Origin: Gammaproteobacteria bacterium
GTDB taxonomy: Bacteria; Pseudomonadota; Gammaproteobacteria; Pseudomonadales; Pseudohongiellaceae
Direction: 5' to 3'
Length of the DNA stretch: 13,912 nucleotides
Assembly (NCBI GenBank): GCA_003451715.1
Contig: DMJN01000054.1
Location: forward strand, 1 to 13,912
Shown here piece after piece: positions 1 through 7,624 of the stretch. The position numbers were made by a program, and so were the translations under genes. Each line of letters opens with the position of its first letter. The stretch's first letter is position 1. Below the pieces are notes generated by a model. The model saw only the letters and a list, made by a program, of their open reading frames with translations, searched no databases and was not told the origin of the DNA.

Positions 1-323
1 ATGATTTCATTGTGCTCAAAAGGCTTGGCTATATAATCGACGGCTCCCATCTTCATCGAGTCAATTGCTGATCGAATACTGGAATAACTTGTCATTATCA
101 ATACAGGAGTATTGGTGGCCTTAATGAGGTCGGTGCCAGGTGCGCCAGGTAATCGCAGATCACTTATGATCACATCAAACTCATCCATGTCATACTTTTC
201 CAGTGACTCCTTCACAGTGCCGGCTTCACTGACTTGATATTCGTGGCGCTCCAGCAGTCGTTTCAGTGCATTACGAATTACAACTTCGTCTTCTACTACT
301 AATACCTGGGTCATTGCTGTCAT
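1..323 (-). CDS. cbrB: Response regulator, CbrB/NtrC-type receiver domain (partial)
   Basis: Only the first 107 codons lie in the window; the gene continues past the left edge. Translation from the ATG at 323 gives a complete-looking CheY-type receiver domain: acidic pocket E11-D12, phospho-acceptor D55 in the pattern VIISDLRLPG, T78-S79, and the conserved lysine K100 in YIAKPF. An alternative ATG at codon 4 (position 314) is possible; neither start has a strong ribosome-binding site. It lies 42 nt downstream of the kinase gene and in the same direction, as cbrB does in Pseudomonas, so it is inferred to be the cognate regulator phosphorylated by CbrA. In Pseudomonas, CbrB has a sigma-54 AAA+ domain and a Fis-type DNA-binding domain after the receiver; those parts would lie outside this window, so the NtrC-type assignment rests on synteny and receiver sequence, not on seen output domains. 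Confidence 0.85.
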   Translation of the reverse strand, partial: MTAMTQVLVVEDEVVIRNALKRLLERHEYQVSEAGTVKESLEKYDMDEFDVIISDLRLPGAPGTDLIKATNTPVLIMTSYSSIRSAIDSMKMGAVDYIAKPFEHNEI

Positions 324-365
324 CTAAAATCTTTTATAGATTAATGTGCTTACTCGCGCATGATT

Positions 366-3329
366 CTATTGCGCTTCGGCTTCCTGTTCTCGGGCTGAGG
401 TCGATTGACTGCCGCCTTCATGATAACAAGGAAGCCTCAGTATTACCTGCGTGCCTCTTCCCTTGGATTTGTCGATAGGGCTGATTATATCAATATCCCC
501 ATTTAAATCCTCTACTATGCTGAATACTAGTGACAATCCCAGCCCAGTGCCTTCTCCAGCTTCCTTGGTAGTGAAAAATGGATCGAAAATTCGGTCACGG
601 ATGGCTGGAGGAATGCCAATTCCTTCATCAGTAATTGCGATTCTTACCCGATCCCCTTCAACATTTACCTGCAGAATGATATTGCTATCGGGTTGACTGG
701 CGTCCCGCGCATTGCTAATCAAGTTGACCAGAACCTGAAGAAGCCGTTGGAAGTCCCCCATGATTTTGGTCTGAGGGTCACAATCCATCTGAAAATGAAT
801 GTCCTTGCTCTTTTTATCCAGTGAGATAAGCGTTTTCGCTTCTTCTATACAATCCAGCACAGACACAATTTCATTCTCATAGCGCGTCTGGCTGGTTCCT
901 GCGTGAGCAAAATTCACTAGTGACTGTAAAATTTTTGAAGTGCGATTGGTTTGTTCAATTATCTGCTCCGCCAGATTGTTCAGTTCCTTACTCTGATATT
1001 CATCACGAATAGTCTGGGCCAGACAGGCAATCCCGGTAATGGGATTGCCAATTTCATGGGCAACGCCGGCTGCAAGCCGACCGATTGATGCGAGTCTTTC
1101 ACTGTGTGTCAATCCTGCTTCGAGGATTTCGGTTTCGGTAATGTCTTCCAGTAGAACGATTACACCCTCGTGACTGGAATCTTGCTTCCCAGATTCATCA
1201 ATAATTGCCTTGTGCAGATTTACCGATTTTTTGTGATCGTCCAATTCGAAATTATGTTTGTAGGAATGGCTGGAATCCTCATCGAGAAAGTTGGTTAACA
1301 GCGAAAGCCAGGGCTCACTTAAATCTGCCAATTGCGAACCCACGATATCGGTAGACTTAATGCCGGTAAACTCTTCCAAGGTATGATTCCACATCACTAT
1401 TTCATTATCAAAGCTCAGCGAGCACACACCCAGGGGGAGATCGAGTAGAATTTGACGATGGTAGCGGCGCAGATTATCGAGATCAGCCGCCATGCCAGAC
1501 AAATTACTGCGATAGGATTCAATTCGATTCTCGATTACATTCAAATCAGAACTACCATGCTCAGATACTATGCTGTAGGGCAGATACCCATCGATGAGCT
1601 CCCTCGCAATAGACGGGCCGAGCAGCCCTGAGAGGTTTGCTTCGAGCCGGCCTCTCAACAGGCGCATCGAATAGGGTCTTCGATCGCTTAGTTTAATGTT
1701 CAAATCCTGTAATGCCTGCATGACTTCCCGCGCCGCAGTTTTATCGCCAAGTGGCTTACTAAGGCTCCTGATAAATTCCTCTGGAGACTTGGCCACCAAT
1801 CCACTGCGTTTGCGCCTGCGAATCGTATCGAGGGCACAAATTTCTGCTGAGCTGCGCTCCTCATCTGTCGTACTGCTGAGCAGAGAGACAGCTACAAAAA
1901 TCAGGCAATTGGAGATAAGCGAAAGAGCCGCTATCTCGCGAAAGTTAATCGATACCAGTGAAAGTAGTCCAGATTCCAGCTCCATAAAAATTGGCAACAT
2001 TAAAAACACGAACCAGATGAAGACGCCCGTGCCAAGCCCAGCTATAAATCCTTTCTTGTTGCCCTGAGGCCAGTAGAGGATGGCGAGTATGCCGGGAAGA
2101 AACTGAAGACCTGCGGTAAACGCGACCGTACCTATTATCTGAATGTTGGTGCGGTCCTGGGGAAGGTAATAAAAAAGGAAGCCAGCCCAGATTAACGCTG
2201 TAATAAGAGCTCGCCGGTGCCACAGCAGCCAGCGGTAAATATCATGTTTCGCTGTGGGTTGATAAATGGGCAGAATCAGGTGGTTAAGGCACATGTTTGA
2301 AAGTGCCAGCGTGATAACGATTATCAACCCGCTGGCTGCAGACAAGCCGCCGAGGTAAGCGAGCAAAGTAAACATCGGCATGTCATAGGCGACACCGATA
2401 ATAACTGGAAAATATTCCACATCTATGCTGCTGCCGGACCGCAGACCTGCCCATAATATTGGCAGCACAGGAAGGCTGATCAGTAAAAAATAGAGCGGCA
2501 GCCCCCAACTGGCGAAGGACAGTGAACGCTGCCCATTGCTTTCGTTGAAAGTGACATAGAACATATGGGGCATGGCTACCGTCGCGGTGAAGAAGAGCAA
2601 GGCCATCACATGAAAGGAGCTAAAGTAGTTTGTATCTCTCAAGCTCGATAGCATTTGTGGTTGTTCCTGCAACCACTGTCCCAGTTCATCCATTCCACCG
2701 AATGCGCCAAACACAGCGAATGCACCAACGGACAGAAAGGCCAGTAATTTAACCAGCGATTCGAAGGCGATAGCCATAACCAGACCATCGTGCCGGGTAC
2801 GGCCAGCTCTGCGGGAGGTGCCAAACAAGATGGCAAATAGCGTAATAAGAATACAGAACCCGATAGCAACCGGTCCCTGGGAAGGTTGGGCCGATAATAT
2901 AGCCGCCGTCTCTGCAATGGCGCGTATCTGTAAAGCAATTAGTGGTGTAACGCCTACCAGGATAACCAGTGTAGTGACTGTACCCGCCCAGGGAGAGCGA
3001 TATCGAAACGCCATTAAGTCAGCCAGAGAAGTCAATTGGTAGGTCCGAGTGAGCTCCAGTAAAGGCTTGAGCAATAGTGGAGAGAGCAGGAATGCCAGAG
3101 AAATGCCAATAGCAGGGGCGAGATATCCATAGCCATCCCGCAGTGCATTTCCGACAGAGGTGTAATAGGCCCAGACACTGGCGAATACACCCAGAGACAG
3201 CACGTAGACTACCGGGTGACGTACCAGCTTCTGGGGAATCCAGCCACGCTCGGTGATAAAAGCGATGCCAAAGAGCAATACCAGGTAGCCACTACCCAGA
3301 CCGAACAGGGTAGTTAACTCATAGTTCAT
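366..3329 (-). CDS. cbrA: CbrA-type sensor: SLC5 transporter fused to histidine kinase
   Basis: A 987-residue sensor kinase, close to the length I recall for Pseudomonas CbrA (about 983). Residues ~5-485 form a multi-helix sodium:solute symporter-like (SLC5) domain with many hydrophobic segments. Residues ~490-615 are a soluble linker where CbrA proteins carry a STAC domain. A PAS-like domain covers ~625-735. The HisKA H-box has H758 in AHEIGNP. The HATPase domain has an N-box with N869 and N873, a G1 box beginning at D901 (DEGIGI), an F-box FDPFFTTK at ~915-922, and GTGLGLS at ~927-933, so all kinase signatures are intact. In Pseudomonas, CbrA with CbrB controls use of amino acids and other carbon sources through the CrcZ/Crc system, and the transporter part can move histidine. 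The ATG at 3329 lies inside the end of the upstream small ORF (11-nt overlap) and has no strong ribosome-binding site, suggesting translational coupling. The substrate here is unknown. Confidence 0.93.
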   Translation of the reverse strand: MNYELTTLFGLGSGYLVLLFGIAFITERGWIPQKLVRHPVVYVLSLGVFASVWAYYTSVGNALRDGYGYLAPAIGISLAFLLSPLLLKPLLELTRTYQLTSLADLMAFRYRSPWAGTVTTLVILVGVTPLIALQIRAIAETAAILSAQPSQGPVAIGFCILITLFAILFGTSRRAGRTRHDGLVMAIAFESLVKLLAFLSVGAFAVFGAFGGMDELGQWLQEQPQMLSSLRDTNYFSSFHVMALLFFTATVAMPHMFYVTFNESNGQRSLSFASWGLPLYFLLISLPVLPILWAGLRSGSSIDVEYFPVIIGVAYDMPMFTLLAYLGGLSAASGLIIVITLALSNMCLNHLILPIYQPTAKHDIYRWLLWHRRALITALIWAGFLFYYLPQDRTNIQIIGTVAFTAGLQFLPGILAILYWPQGNKKGFIAGLGTGVFIWFVFLMLPIFMELESGLLSLVSINFREIAALSLISNCLIFVAVSLLSSTTDEERSSAEICALDTIRRRKRSGLVAKSPEEFIRSLSKPLGDKTAAREVMQALQDLNIKLSDRRPYSMRLLRGRLEANLSGLLGPSIARELIDGYLPYSIVSEHGSSDLNVIENRIESYRSNLSGMAADLDNLRRYHRQILLDLPLGVCSLSFDNEIVMWNHTLEEFTGIKSTDIVGSQLADLSEPWLSLLTNFLDEDSSHSYKHNFELDDHKKSVNLHKAIIDESGKQDSSHEGVIVLLEDITETEILEAGLTHSERLASIGRLAAGVAHEIGNPITGIACLAQTIRDEYQSKELNNLAEQIIEQTNRTSKILQSLVNFAHAGTSQTRYENEIVSVLDCIEEAKTLISLDKKSKDIHFQMDCDPQTKIMGDFQRLLQVLVNLISNARDASQPDSNIILQVNVEGDRVRIAITDEGIGIPPAIRDRIFDPFFTTKEAGEGTGLGLSLVFSIVEDLNGDIDIISPIDKSKGRGTQVILRLPCYHEGGSQSTSAREQEAEAQ

Positions 3330-3495
3330 CAGAGCCCTGTTCTCTATGAGCCCAGCTGGAGACTGCCACGATTAAAAATCCAAGCAGAAAGGGTCTGTAC
3401 CAGGCAGCTTCCGGTAGATTCATCCAATCCACGCCGACCAGAAAAAGCAGGTAGATGATGACCAGCAGGAGTAAGATGGAGCGGGGTATATACAC
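3319..3495 (-). CDS. Small two-helix membrane protein between gluQRS and cbrA (cbrX-like)
   Basis: This ORF of 58 residues starts at GTG 3495, the only usable start: an in-frame TGA lies six codons upstream, with no ATG or TTG between. An AGGA motif sits 8 nt before the GTG. The product has one clear hydrophobic helix (about residues 6-21, RSILLLLVIIYLLFLVG), a short WMNLPEAAWYRP loop, a second hydrophobic helix (about 36-48), and a charged tail AHREQGSDEL. It begins 10 nt after the gluQRS stop, and its TGA lies within the first codons of cbrA, giving an 11-nt overlap. From memory, a short ORF called cbrX has been described at this position in Pseudomonas putida and is cotranscribed with cbrA; this looks like the equivalent. 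It may help CbrA translation or fold with it in the inner membrane; the sequence does not decide. Confidence 0.75.
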   Translation of the reverse strand: MYIPRSILLLLVIIYLLFLVGVDWMNLPEAAWYRPFLLGFLIVAVSSWAHREQGSDEL

Positions 3496-3505
3496 GAACT
3501 GAGTC

Positions 3506-4417
3506 CTATCTCAGCGAATCCTGAGGGAGTTTAGCTAACTTGGGTACAGCCTGTATACGCCAGTGCTCAATTGCCCACTGCAACTGTTCAGCGGCGCATG
3601 CTTTGGACAGGCTGTCTGGAGGACACTGGCCGAGAAACTGCAGGGCCAGGTGGATGAGTTGCGAGGCATTTTTCGCATCCACCGAAGGGGCAAATCGCTG
3701 CTTACTCAATTTCTCCCCCTGTTGGTTGACGATGATCGGTACGTGCCCATAGCGAGGAGTGGGATAACCAAGAATCGATTGCAGGTAAATCTGTCTGCTG
3801 GTTGAGTCGAGCAGATCGAATCCGCGAATGACAGTGTTTATGCCCTGAAACGCATCGTCGACTACAACAGCTAACTGATAGGCAAAAAGCGTGTCCTTGC
3901 GGCGGACCACAAAATCACCCACGTCGTTGCCAATATTTTCTTGAAAGTGCCCCTGTACCAGATCGTCGAATTCGATCTCAACGGGAACTGTTCTAAGTCT
4001 AATTGCAAAGGCTTCTTGCGGTGGCTTGTCTCGCTTTCTACAGCGGCCATCGTAGACCGAGCCCATCGCCTTGATCTGCTGACGAGTACAGCTGCAGGGA
4101 AAGCACAGCTGCCTGCTGGAGAGGGACTCGAGTACTTCCTCATAAGCCGACAACCTTTGGCTCTGATAGAGAACCTCACCATCCCATTCCAGTTGCAGTT
4201 GCTGAAGTTGCAGGAGAATCTCTTCCGCCGCTCCAGCAGGCTCTCGTGGTGGGTCCAGGTCTTCCATTCTAAGCAGCCATAGGCCACGGTTGGCTTTGGC
4301 ATCGACATAGCTGGCTACAGCGGCGATCAATGAGCCGAAGTGCAGGGGACCGGTTGGGGAGGGGGCAAATCTGCCTATGTACTCAGCTGTCGAGTTGGAT
4401 GAATTCTGAGTGGGCAT
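3506..4417 (-). CDS. gluQRS: Glutamyl-queuosine tRNA(Asp) synthetase
   Basis: A 303-residue truncated paralogue of the GluRS catalytic domain, without an anticodon-binding domain. By family knowledge it activates glutamate and attaches it to queuosine at position 34 of tRNA-Asp in the cytoplasm. Seen here: the class I HIGH-like signature in RFAPSPTGPLHFGSL (residues 16-30), the KMSKS-like EKLSKQ (235-240), and the zinc pattern C108-x-C110 ... Y122-x3-C126 typical of GluQRS. The length is normal for the family. It lies downstream of dksA (121-nt gap) and only 10 nt upstream of the cbrX-like ORF, so it probably shares a transcript with cbrA. The dksA-gluQRS linkage is common in Gammaproteobacteria. 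The start at 4417 is supported by the family pattern, since the catalytic motif begins within the first 20 residues, though no strong ribosome-binding site is present. Confidence 0.95.
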   Translation of the reverse strand: MPTQNSSNSTAEYIGRFAPSPTGPLHFGSLIAAVASYVDAKANRGLWLLRMEDLDPPREPAGAAEEILLQLQQLQLEWDGEVLYQSQRLSAYEEVLESLSSRQLCFPCSCTRQQIKAMGSVYDGRCRKRDKPPQEAFAIRLRTVPVEIEFDDLVQGHFQENIGNDVGDFVVRRKDTLFAYQLAVVVDDAFQGINTVIRGFDLLDSTSRQIYLQSILGYPTPRYGHVPIIVNQQGEKLSKQRFAPSVDAKNASQLIHLALQFLGQCPPDSLSKACAAEQLQWAIEHWRIQAVPKLAKLPQDSLR

Positions 4418-4507
4418 CGGAATTGCCGGTAAAACACCTAGATGAAACGCTTTGCGGCCACTTTTAGATAATTGACGTGTTAAGGCAGCAGCCAGTTCGC
4501 TAATCTA

Positions 4508-4523
4508 TCGAACTGAAGTTCGA
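4508..4523. repeat. 16-bp palindrome between dksA and gluQRS
   Basis: TCGAACTGAAGTTCGA is a 7-bp inverted repeat around a GA centre; as RNA it would more likely form a 6-bp stem with a 4-nt loop. It lies 16 nt beyond the dksA stop. On the transcribed (minus) strand no U-run follows the stem, so it does not look like an intrinsic terminator. It might be a weak attenuator, a 3'-end stabilising hairpin for dksA mRNA, or a protein-binding site. Confidence 0.4.
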
Positions 4524-4538
4524 CAAATGCAACAATAA

Positions 4539-4982
4539 TCAACTACCGAGCTGCTTTTCTTTAATCTCATCCAGAGTCTTACAATCGATACACTTATTCG
4601 CCGTGGGTCTGGCTTCCAGTCTGCGAATGCCAATCTCTATACCGCAGGATTCGCAGAAACCGTAGTCATCCTGAGCGATGGCTTCAATCGTACTATCGAT
4701 CTTCTTAATGAGTTTTCGTTCTCGATCACGTGTTCTCAACTCAAGGCTGAATTCTTCCTCCTGGGTAGCGCGATCAGCCGGGTCAGGATAATTGGCAGCA
4801 TCGTCCTGCATGTGATGCACGGTCCGATCCACTTCCTGCATTAACTGCTCACGCCAATCCAACAAGATCTGTTTGAAGTGATCTTGCTGTTTTTCGTTCA
4901 TGTACTCTTCACCTCTTTTTGTTTTGTAAGGAACAAAGTTCTTAAGAACTGGTGGAGAGTCAGGGCTGGCAGTATTGGACAT
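4539..4982 (-). CDS. dksA: DksA, RNA polymerase-binding transcription factor
   Basis: A 147-residue protein (E. coli DksA has 151) that matches the family along its length. By family knowledge it binds the secondary channel of RNA polymerase and, with ppGpp, resets transcription from rRNA and amino-acid promoters. Seen: the coiled-coil tip motif D67-P-A-D70-R-A72 (the DxxDxA motif), the C-terminal Cys4 zinc finger C110/C113/C131/C134, and conserved blocks EEFSLELR and RRLEARPTA. The start at 4982 keeps the family N-terminus before the conserved GEEYMNE stretch. A second ATG at codon 28 has a better upstream AGAGGTGA motif and could serve as an internal start, but starting there would remove the usual N-terminal segment. 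The gene is divergent from the aminotransferase gene and heads the gluQRS-cbrAB gene string. Confidence 0.96.
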   Translation of the reverse strand: MSNTASPDSPPVLKNFVPYKTKRGEEYMNEKQQDHFKQILLDWREQLMQEVDRTVHHMQDDAANYPDPADRATQEEEFSLELRTRDRERKLIKKIDSTIEAIAQDDYGFCESCGIEIGIRRLEARPTANKCIDCKTLDEIKEKQLGS

Positions 4983-5312
4983 GATTGGTAATGCCTCTGT
5001 GTATCCTCGGACAGCGTTGAGTGCTCTGCTTTAGAACAAGCAGGCCACGCCAGCCTCGGCTTTCATCTGTTCAAATTCGTTTAAGTACTTGTAAATTAAG
5101 AAAACATTATTTGAAACCAGGCAAATAAAAATCCTCTTAACGCTGCTCGATTTTCAGAAAGCTGGGTAAGCTACCAGATTCTTAACGGGGATGCCATAAA
5201 AATCACAATGAATATTTCGCATTACCACTGCTCTCTAACAGAGGCGATTTGACCTACCTTTTTTGAAAATCCATCCTCTATAATGCCTGTTCGCTCATCT
5301 GAAGCTGCTTGA
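4983..5312. other. 330-nt divergent intergenic region, AT-rich
   Basis: No credible ORF is seen here. The region separates minus-strand dksA from the plus-strand aminotransferase and should carry promoters for both. Its right half is AT-rich (about 5090-5290). A good -10 hexamer for the plus gene is annotated separately. For dksA I see several AT-rich candidates on the minus strand but none with a convincing -35/-10 pair, and its leader may be long. No strong intrinsic hairpin or riboswitch-like structure was recognised. Confidence 0.6.
5279..5284 (+). promoter_or_regulatory. Candidate sigma-70 -10 box for the aminotransferase gene
   Basis: A consensus TATAAT lies 28 nt before the ATG at 5313, so transcription would start about 22 nt upstream of the gene. 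The -35 region at 16-18 nt spacing is poor (around ACCTTT at 5256-5261). A TTGACC at 5249-5254 is 24 nt away, too far for a normal spacer. The call rests on the -10 and its position. Confidence 0.35.
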
Positions 5313-6494
5313 ATGAAATCGAAGACACTCCAGCAATCCCCCACCTTTCCGGCAAATCTTGAAAAAGTAAATCCGTTTCGAGTGATGACAGTCATGCATC
5401 GTGCCGCCGAGTTGGAGCGACAGGGTCGTCAGATAGTTCACATGGAAGTCGGTGAGCCGGATTTCTCAACCGCTAAACCTATTGTGGATGCGGCGAAGGA
5501 AGCTCTGGATCGCGGCTTAACGCAATATACCGCAGCAGCGGGCATCGACGAACTTCGAGATTGTCTGGTGCAACATTACCTCGATTGGTACGGAGTGGAG
5601 TTAGGCAGAGAAAGAATACTGATTACTCCAGGCGCCAGCGGTGGGTTGATGCTGTTGGCAAACCTGCTGCTTTCCCCAGGAGATGGCATCTTGCTGAGTG
5701 ATCCTGCCTATCCCTGTGTGCGAAATTTCATTCATCTGATGTCGGCAGAACCACAGCTGATTCCAGTCGGGCTGGAACAAAATTTTCAACCCGATTTACA
5801 GCAGCTTGACCGGCACAAACGCTCGAACACCAAGGGGCTCTGGCTGGCCTCGCCAAGTAATCCTACCGGTACCATCATAGAAAGGGAGCGTCTGGAACAG
5901 GCCTGCGCCTGGGCACGCCGCGAGTGTCTTCATGTGCTGGTAGATGAGATTTACCAGGGTCTACATTATGTCAATGATATGCCCAGCGTATTGGAAATTG
6001 ATCAATCCTGCTGCGTAGTCAATAGCTTCTCGAAGTACTTCGGCATGACCGGCTGGCGATTAGGTTGGATTGTGGTGCCGGAAGCGTACGCTGAGAAAGC
6101 CAATATTCTTGCGCAAAACCTCTACATATCGGCACCGACCATCGCGCAATACGCGGCACTGGCAGCGTTTACCAATGACGCTCGGGAAATCCTCGAACAA
6201 AGGCGTGCGGCATTTCTTGAGCGTCGGGATTACATGGCGGCTGCGCTTAAGGAACTGGGATTCCATTTGTCAGACAATATTCAGGGTGCTTTCTATATCT
6301 ATGCAGATATCTCCAGCTTCTCACAGGATTCTGAGCAATTCTGTGCCGACTTATTGGAGAATTACGGTGTGGCAATTACGCCTGGCTCAGATTTTGGGGA
6401 CTACCAGAGCAATCAGTTCGTACGCATTGCCTTCACCACCAGCATGGAAAATCTCCACTTGGGAATTGAAAGGCTGCGAACGGCACTGGCCTGA
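5313..6494 (+). CDS. Class I/II PLP-dependent aminotransferase
   Basis: A 393-residue fold-type I aminotransferase of the aspartate aminotransferase superfamily, normal in length. Seen: the substrate/PLP motif EVGEPDF (~45-51), N183 in PSNPTG, D211-E-I-Y214 (pyridine nitrogen contact and the usual tyrosine), the Schiff-base lysine K241 in SFSKYFGMTGWRLGW, and R371 in VRIAF, the residue expected to hold the substrate carboxylate. By family knowledge such enzymes move an amino group between an amino acid and a 2-oxo acid in the cytoplasm; the exact substrate cannot be read from the sequence. An aminotransferase near dksA also occurs in Pseudomonas. Upstream of the ATG at 5313 there is a consensus -10 box but no clear ribosome-binding site. 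The gene ends 31 nt before the sfsA remnant, with which it probably shares a transcript. Confidence 0.92.
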   Translation: MKSKTLQQSPTFPANLEKVNPFRVMTVMHRAAELERQGRQIVHMEVGEPDFSTAKPIVDAAKEALDRGLTQYTAAAGIDELRDCLVQHYLDWYGVELGRERILITPGASGGLMLLANLLLSPGDGILLSDPAYPCVRNFIHLMSAEPQLIPVGLEQNFQPDLQQLDRHKRSNTKGLWLASPSNPTGTIIERERLEQACAWARRECLHVLVDEIYQGLHYVNDMPSVLEIDQSCCVVNSFSKYFGMTGWRLGWIVVPEAYAEKANILAQNLYISAPTIAQYAALAAFTNDAREILEQRRAAFLERRDYMAAALKELGFHLSDNIQGAFYIYADISSFSQDSEQFCADLLENYGVAITPGSDFGDYQSNQFVRIAFTTSMENLHLGIERLRTALA

Positions 6495-6525
6495 ACGTGA
6501 CCGCTCCCTATGACAAGTCTCCGGC

Positions 6526-7243
6526 ATGAGATTCGACTCGACACTGCAGAAAGCCAGATTACTGAAGCGTTACAAGCGTTTCCTCGCCGATATCTAGCTC
6601 CCAAACGGAGCAACAACTACCATCCACTGTCCCAATACGGGATCGATGAAAAATTGCCAGGAGCCCGGCAGTCACATCTGGTATACGACTTCTTCGAATG
6701 CAAAACGTAAATACCCCATGACCTGGCAGATTGTCGAAATTCAATCTGATTATAAAGTAGGAATCAATACCCACCTCGCCAATAAATTGGTGCTAGAGGC
6801 GATTGAGCTCGGTGTAATCAGCCAACTGCAGGGCTTTTCCACGATTAGCACCTGAGGTTCCCTACGGCGAGCAGAACAGCAGGATCGACATCCTGTTAGA
6901 AAACCGGCCAAGCGATGCCGCTTGCTTCGTTGAAGTGAAAAATGTCAGCCTCGGCGTTGGTGAAGGTCTCGGCCTGTTTCCTGATGCAGTGACTACGCGA
7001 GGTCAGAAGCACCTGCAGGAACTCATGGAGATGCGCAGGACAGGCAAGCGCGCTGTTCTGCTTTTTTGTGTTCAGCATGAGGGTATTGATCGAGTCGCTC
7101 CGGCTGACGCAATAGATGCCGAGTATGGCCGCTTGTTGCGACAGGCCGTTAATGAAGGGGTCGAAGTGCTGGCCTATGGGGCAAACTTCAACATCGCCGC
7201 TTCAACTGTCAGCCTGGTCAGAGAAATTTCGTTGGTGCTTTAG
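6526..7243 (+). pseudogene. sfsA: sfsA, disrupted by an in-frame TAG and a frameshift
   Basis: Conceptual translation gives an almost full-length SfsA (about 238 codons; E. coli has 234). The first part reads LQKARLLKRYKRFLADI, then an in-frame TAG (6595-6597, codon 24), then LPNGATTTIHCPNTGSM in the same frame. In homologues I recall, the TAG position is often Glu, so one GAG-to-TAG change would explain it. The frame continues through KRKYPMTW and GFSTIS and hits TGA at 6853-6855. The conserved sequence resumes one base later as [13 protein letters not shown], so one extra base lies near 6850. From there the reading runs to the TAG at 7241: FVEVKNVSL (with the E-x-K pair of the nuclease-like fold), [17 protein letters not shown] and GVEVLAYGA. 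SfsA is a conserved DNA-binding/nuclease-like protein first linked to sugar fermentation. Everything except the two lesions is well conserved, so the damage is recent or a sequencing error. Confidence 0.88.
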
Positions 7244-7245
7244 GT

Positions 7246-7263
7246 AAAAGCTGGCAAGCTTTT
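7246..7263. terminator. Possible bidirectional terminator hairpin between convergent genes
   Basis: AAAAGCT (7246-7252) and AGCTTTT (7257-7263) form a perfect 7-bp inverted repeat around the 4-nt loop GGCA. It lies in the 36-nt gap between the convergent ends of sfsA and the Rieske gene. The A-tract/T-tract arms give a U-run at the 3' side in either direction, as expected for a shared terminator. The stem is short and has only two G-C pairs, so termination may be weak. Confidence 0.45.
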
Positions 7264-7279
7264 CGAGCGACCCCTTTGT

Positions 7280-7624
7280 TCAGTTTATGACTCGAGGTGC
7301 CAGAAGCTCCTCTTCCACCATGACTATGCCGTTCTCGATGAGGAAGGGAACAGATTGCAGATACTTCCCTGTACATGGGCCTGCCAGGCAATGACCATTA
7401 GTTATCTGGAAGAGAGCGCCATGGTTTGAGCATTGAATGAGTACAGCATCGGCGTCGAGGAAGTGATCCTCTTCCCATTCCAGCGGCGTGCCAAGGTGAG
7501 GGCAGCGGTTCCGGTAGAGATATATTTGGGCGTCTTTTTTTACTGCAAACAGATGATGGTTATTCACCTCCAATCCCTTGGCAGCCCCTTCTTCGATCTC
7601 GTCGATGTTTAGCAGAGCAATCAT
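7280..7624 (-). CDS. Rieske-type 2Fe-2S ferredoxin
   Basis: A 114-residue single-domain Rieske protein without a signal peptide or membrane segment, so probably cytoplasmic. The cluster ligands are clear: C41-x-H43 in CPHLGTP and C65-x2-H68 in CSNHG, followed by a GHCLAGPCTGKYL segment where Rieske ferredoxins place the Pro-rich loop. Such proteins act as electron carriers or as small subunits of oxygenases and nitrite reductases; no partner oxygenase or reductase lies nearby. The ATG at 7624 overlaps the stop codon of the upstream PLP enzyme gene (TGATG), and no ribosome-binding site of its own is evident, so translation is probably coupled. The linkage suggests a role with the sulfur-amino-acid-type enzyme, but its partner is unknown. 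Confidence 0.88.
   Translation of the reverse strand: MIALLNIDEIEEGAAKGLEVNNHHLFAVKKDAQIYLYRNRCPHLGTPLEWEEDHFLDADAVLIQCSNHGALFQITNGHCLAGPCTGKYLQSVPFLIENGIVMVEEELLAPRVIN

Noticed and set aside
3540..4308. Several open frames on both strands inside gluQRS
   Set aside because: All overlap the intact gluQRS frame with its catalytic and zinc motifs and show no family resemblance.
6510..6710. 66-codon open frame at the start of the sfsA region
   Set aside because: It is out of frame with the conserved SfsA sequence, which reads from the ATG at 6526.
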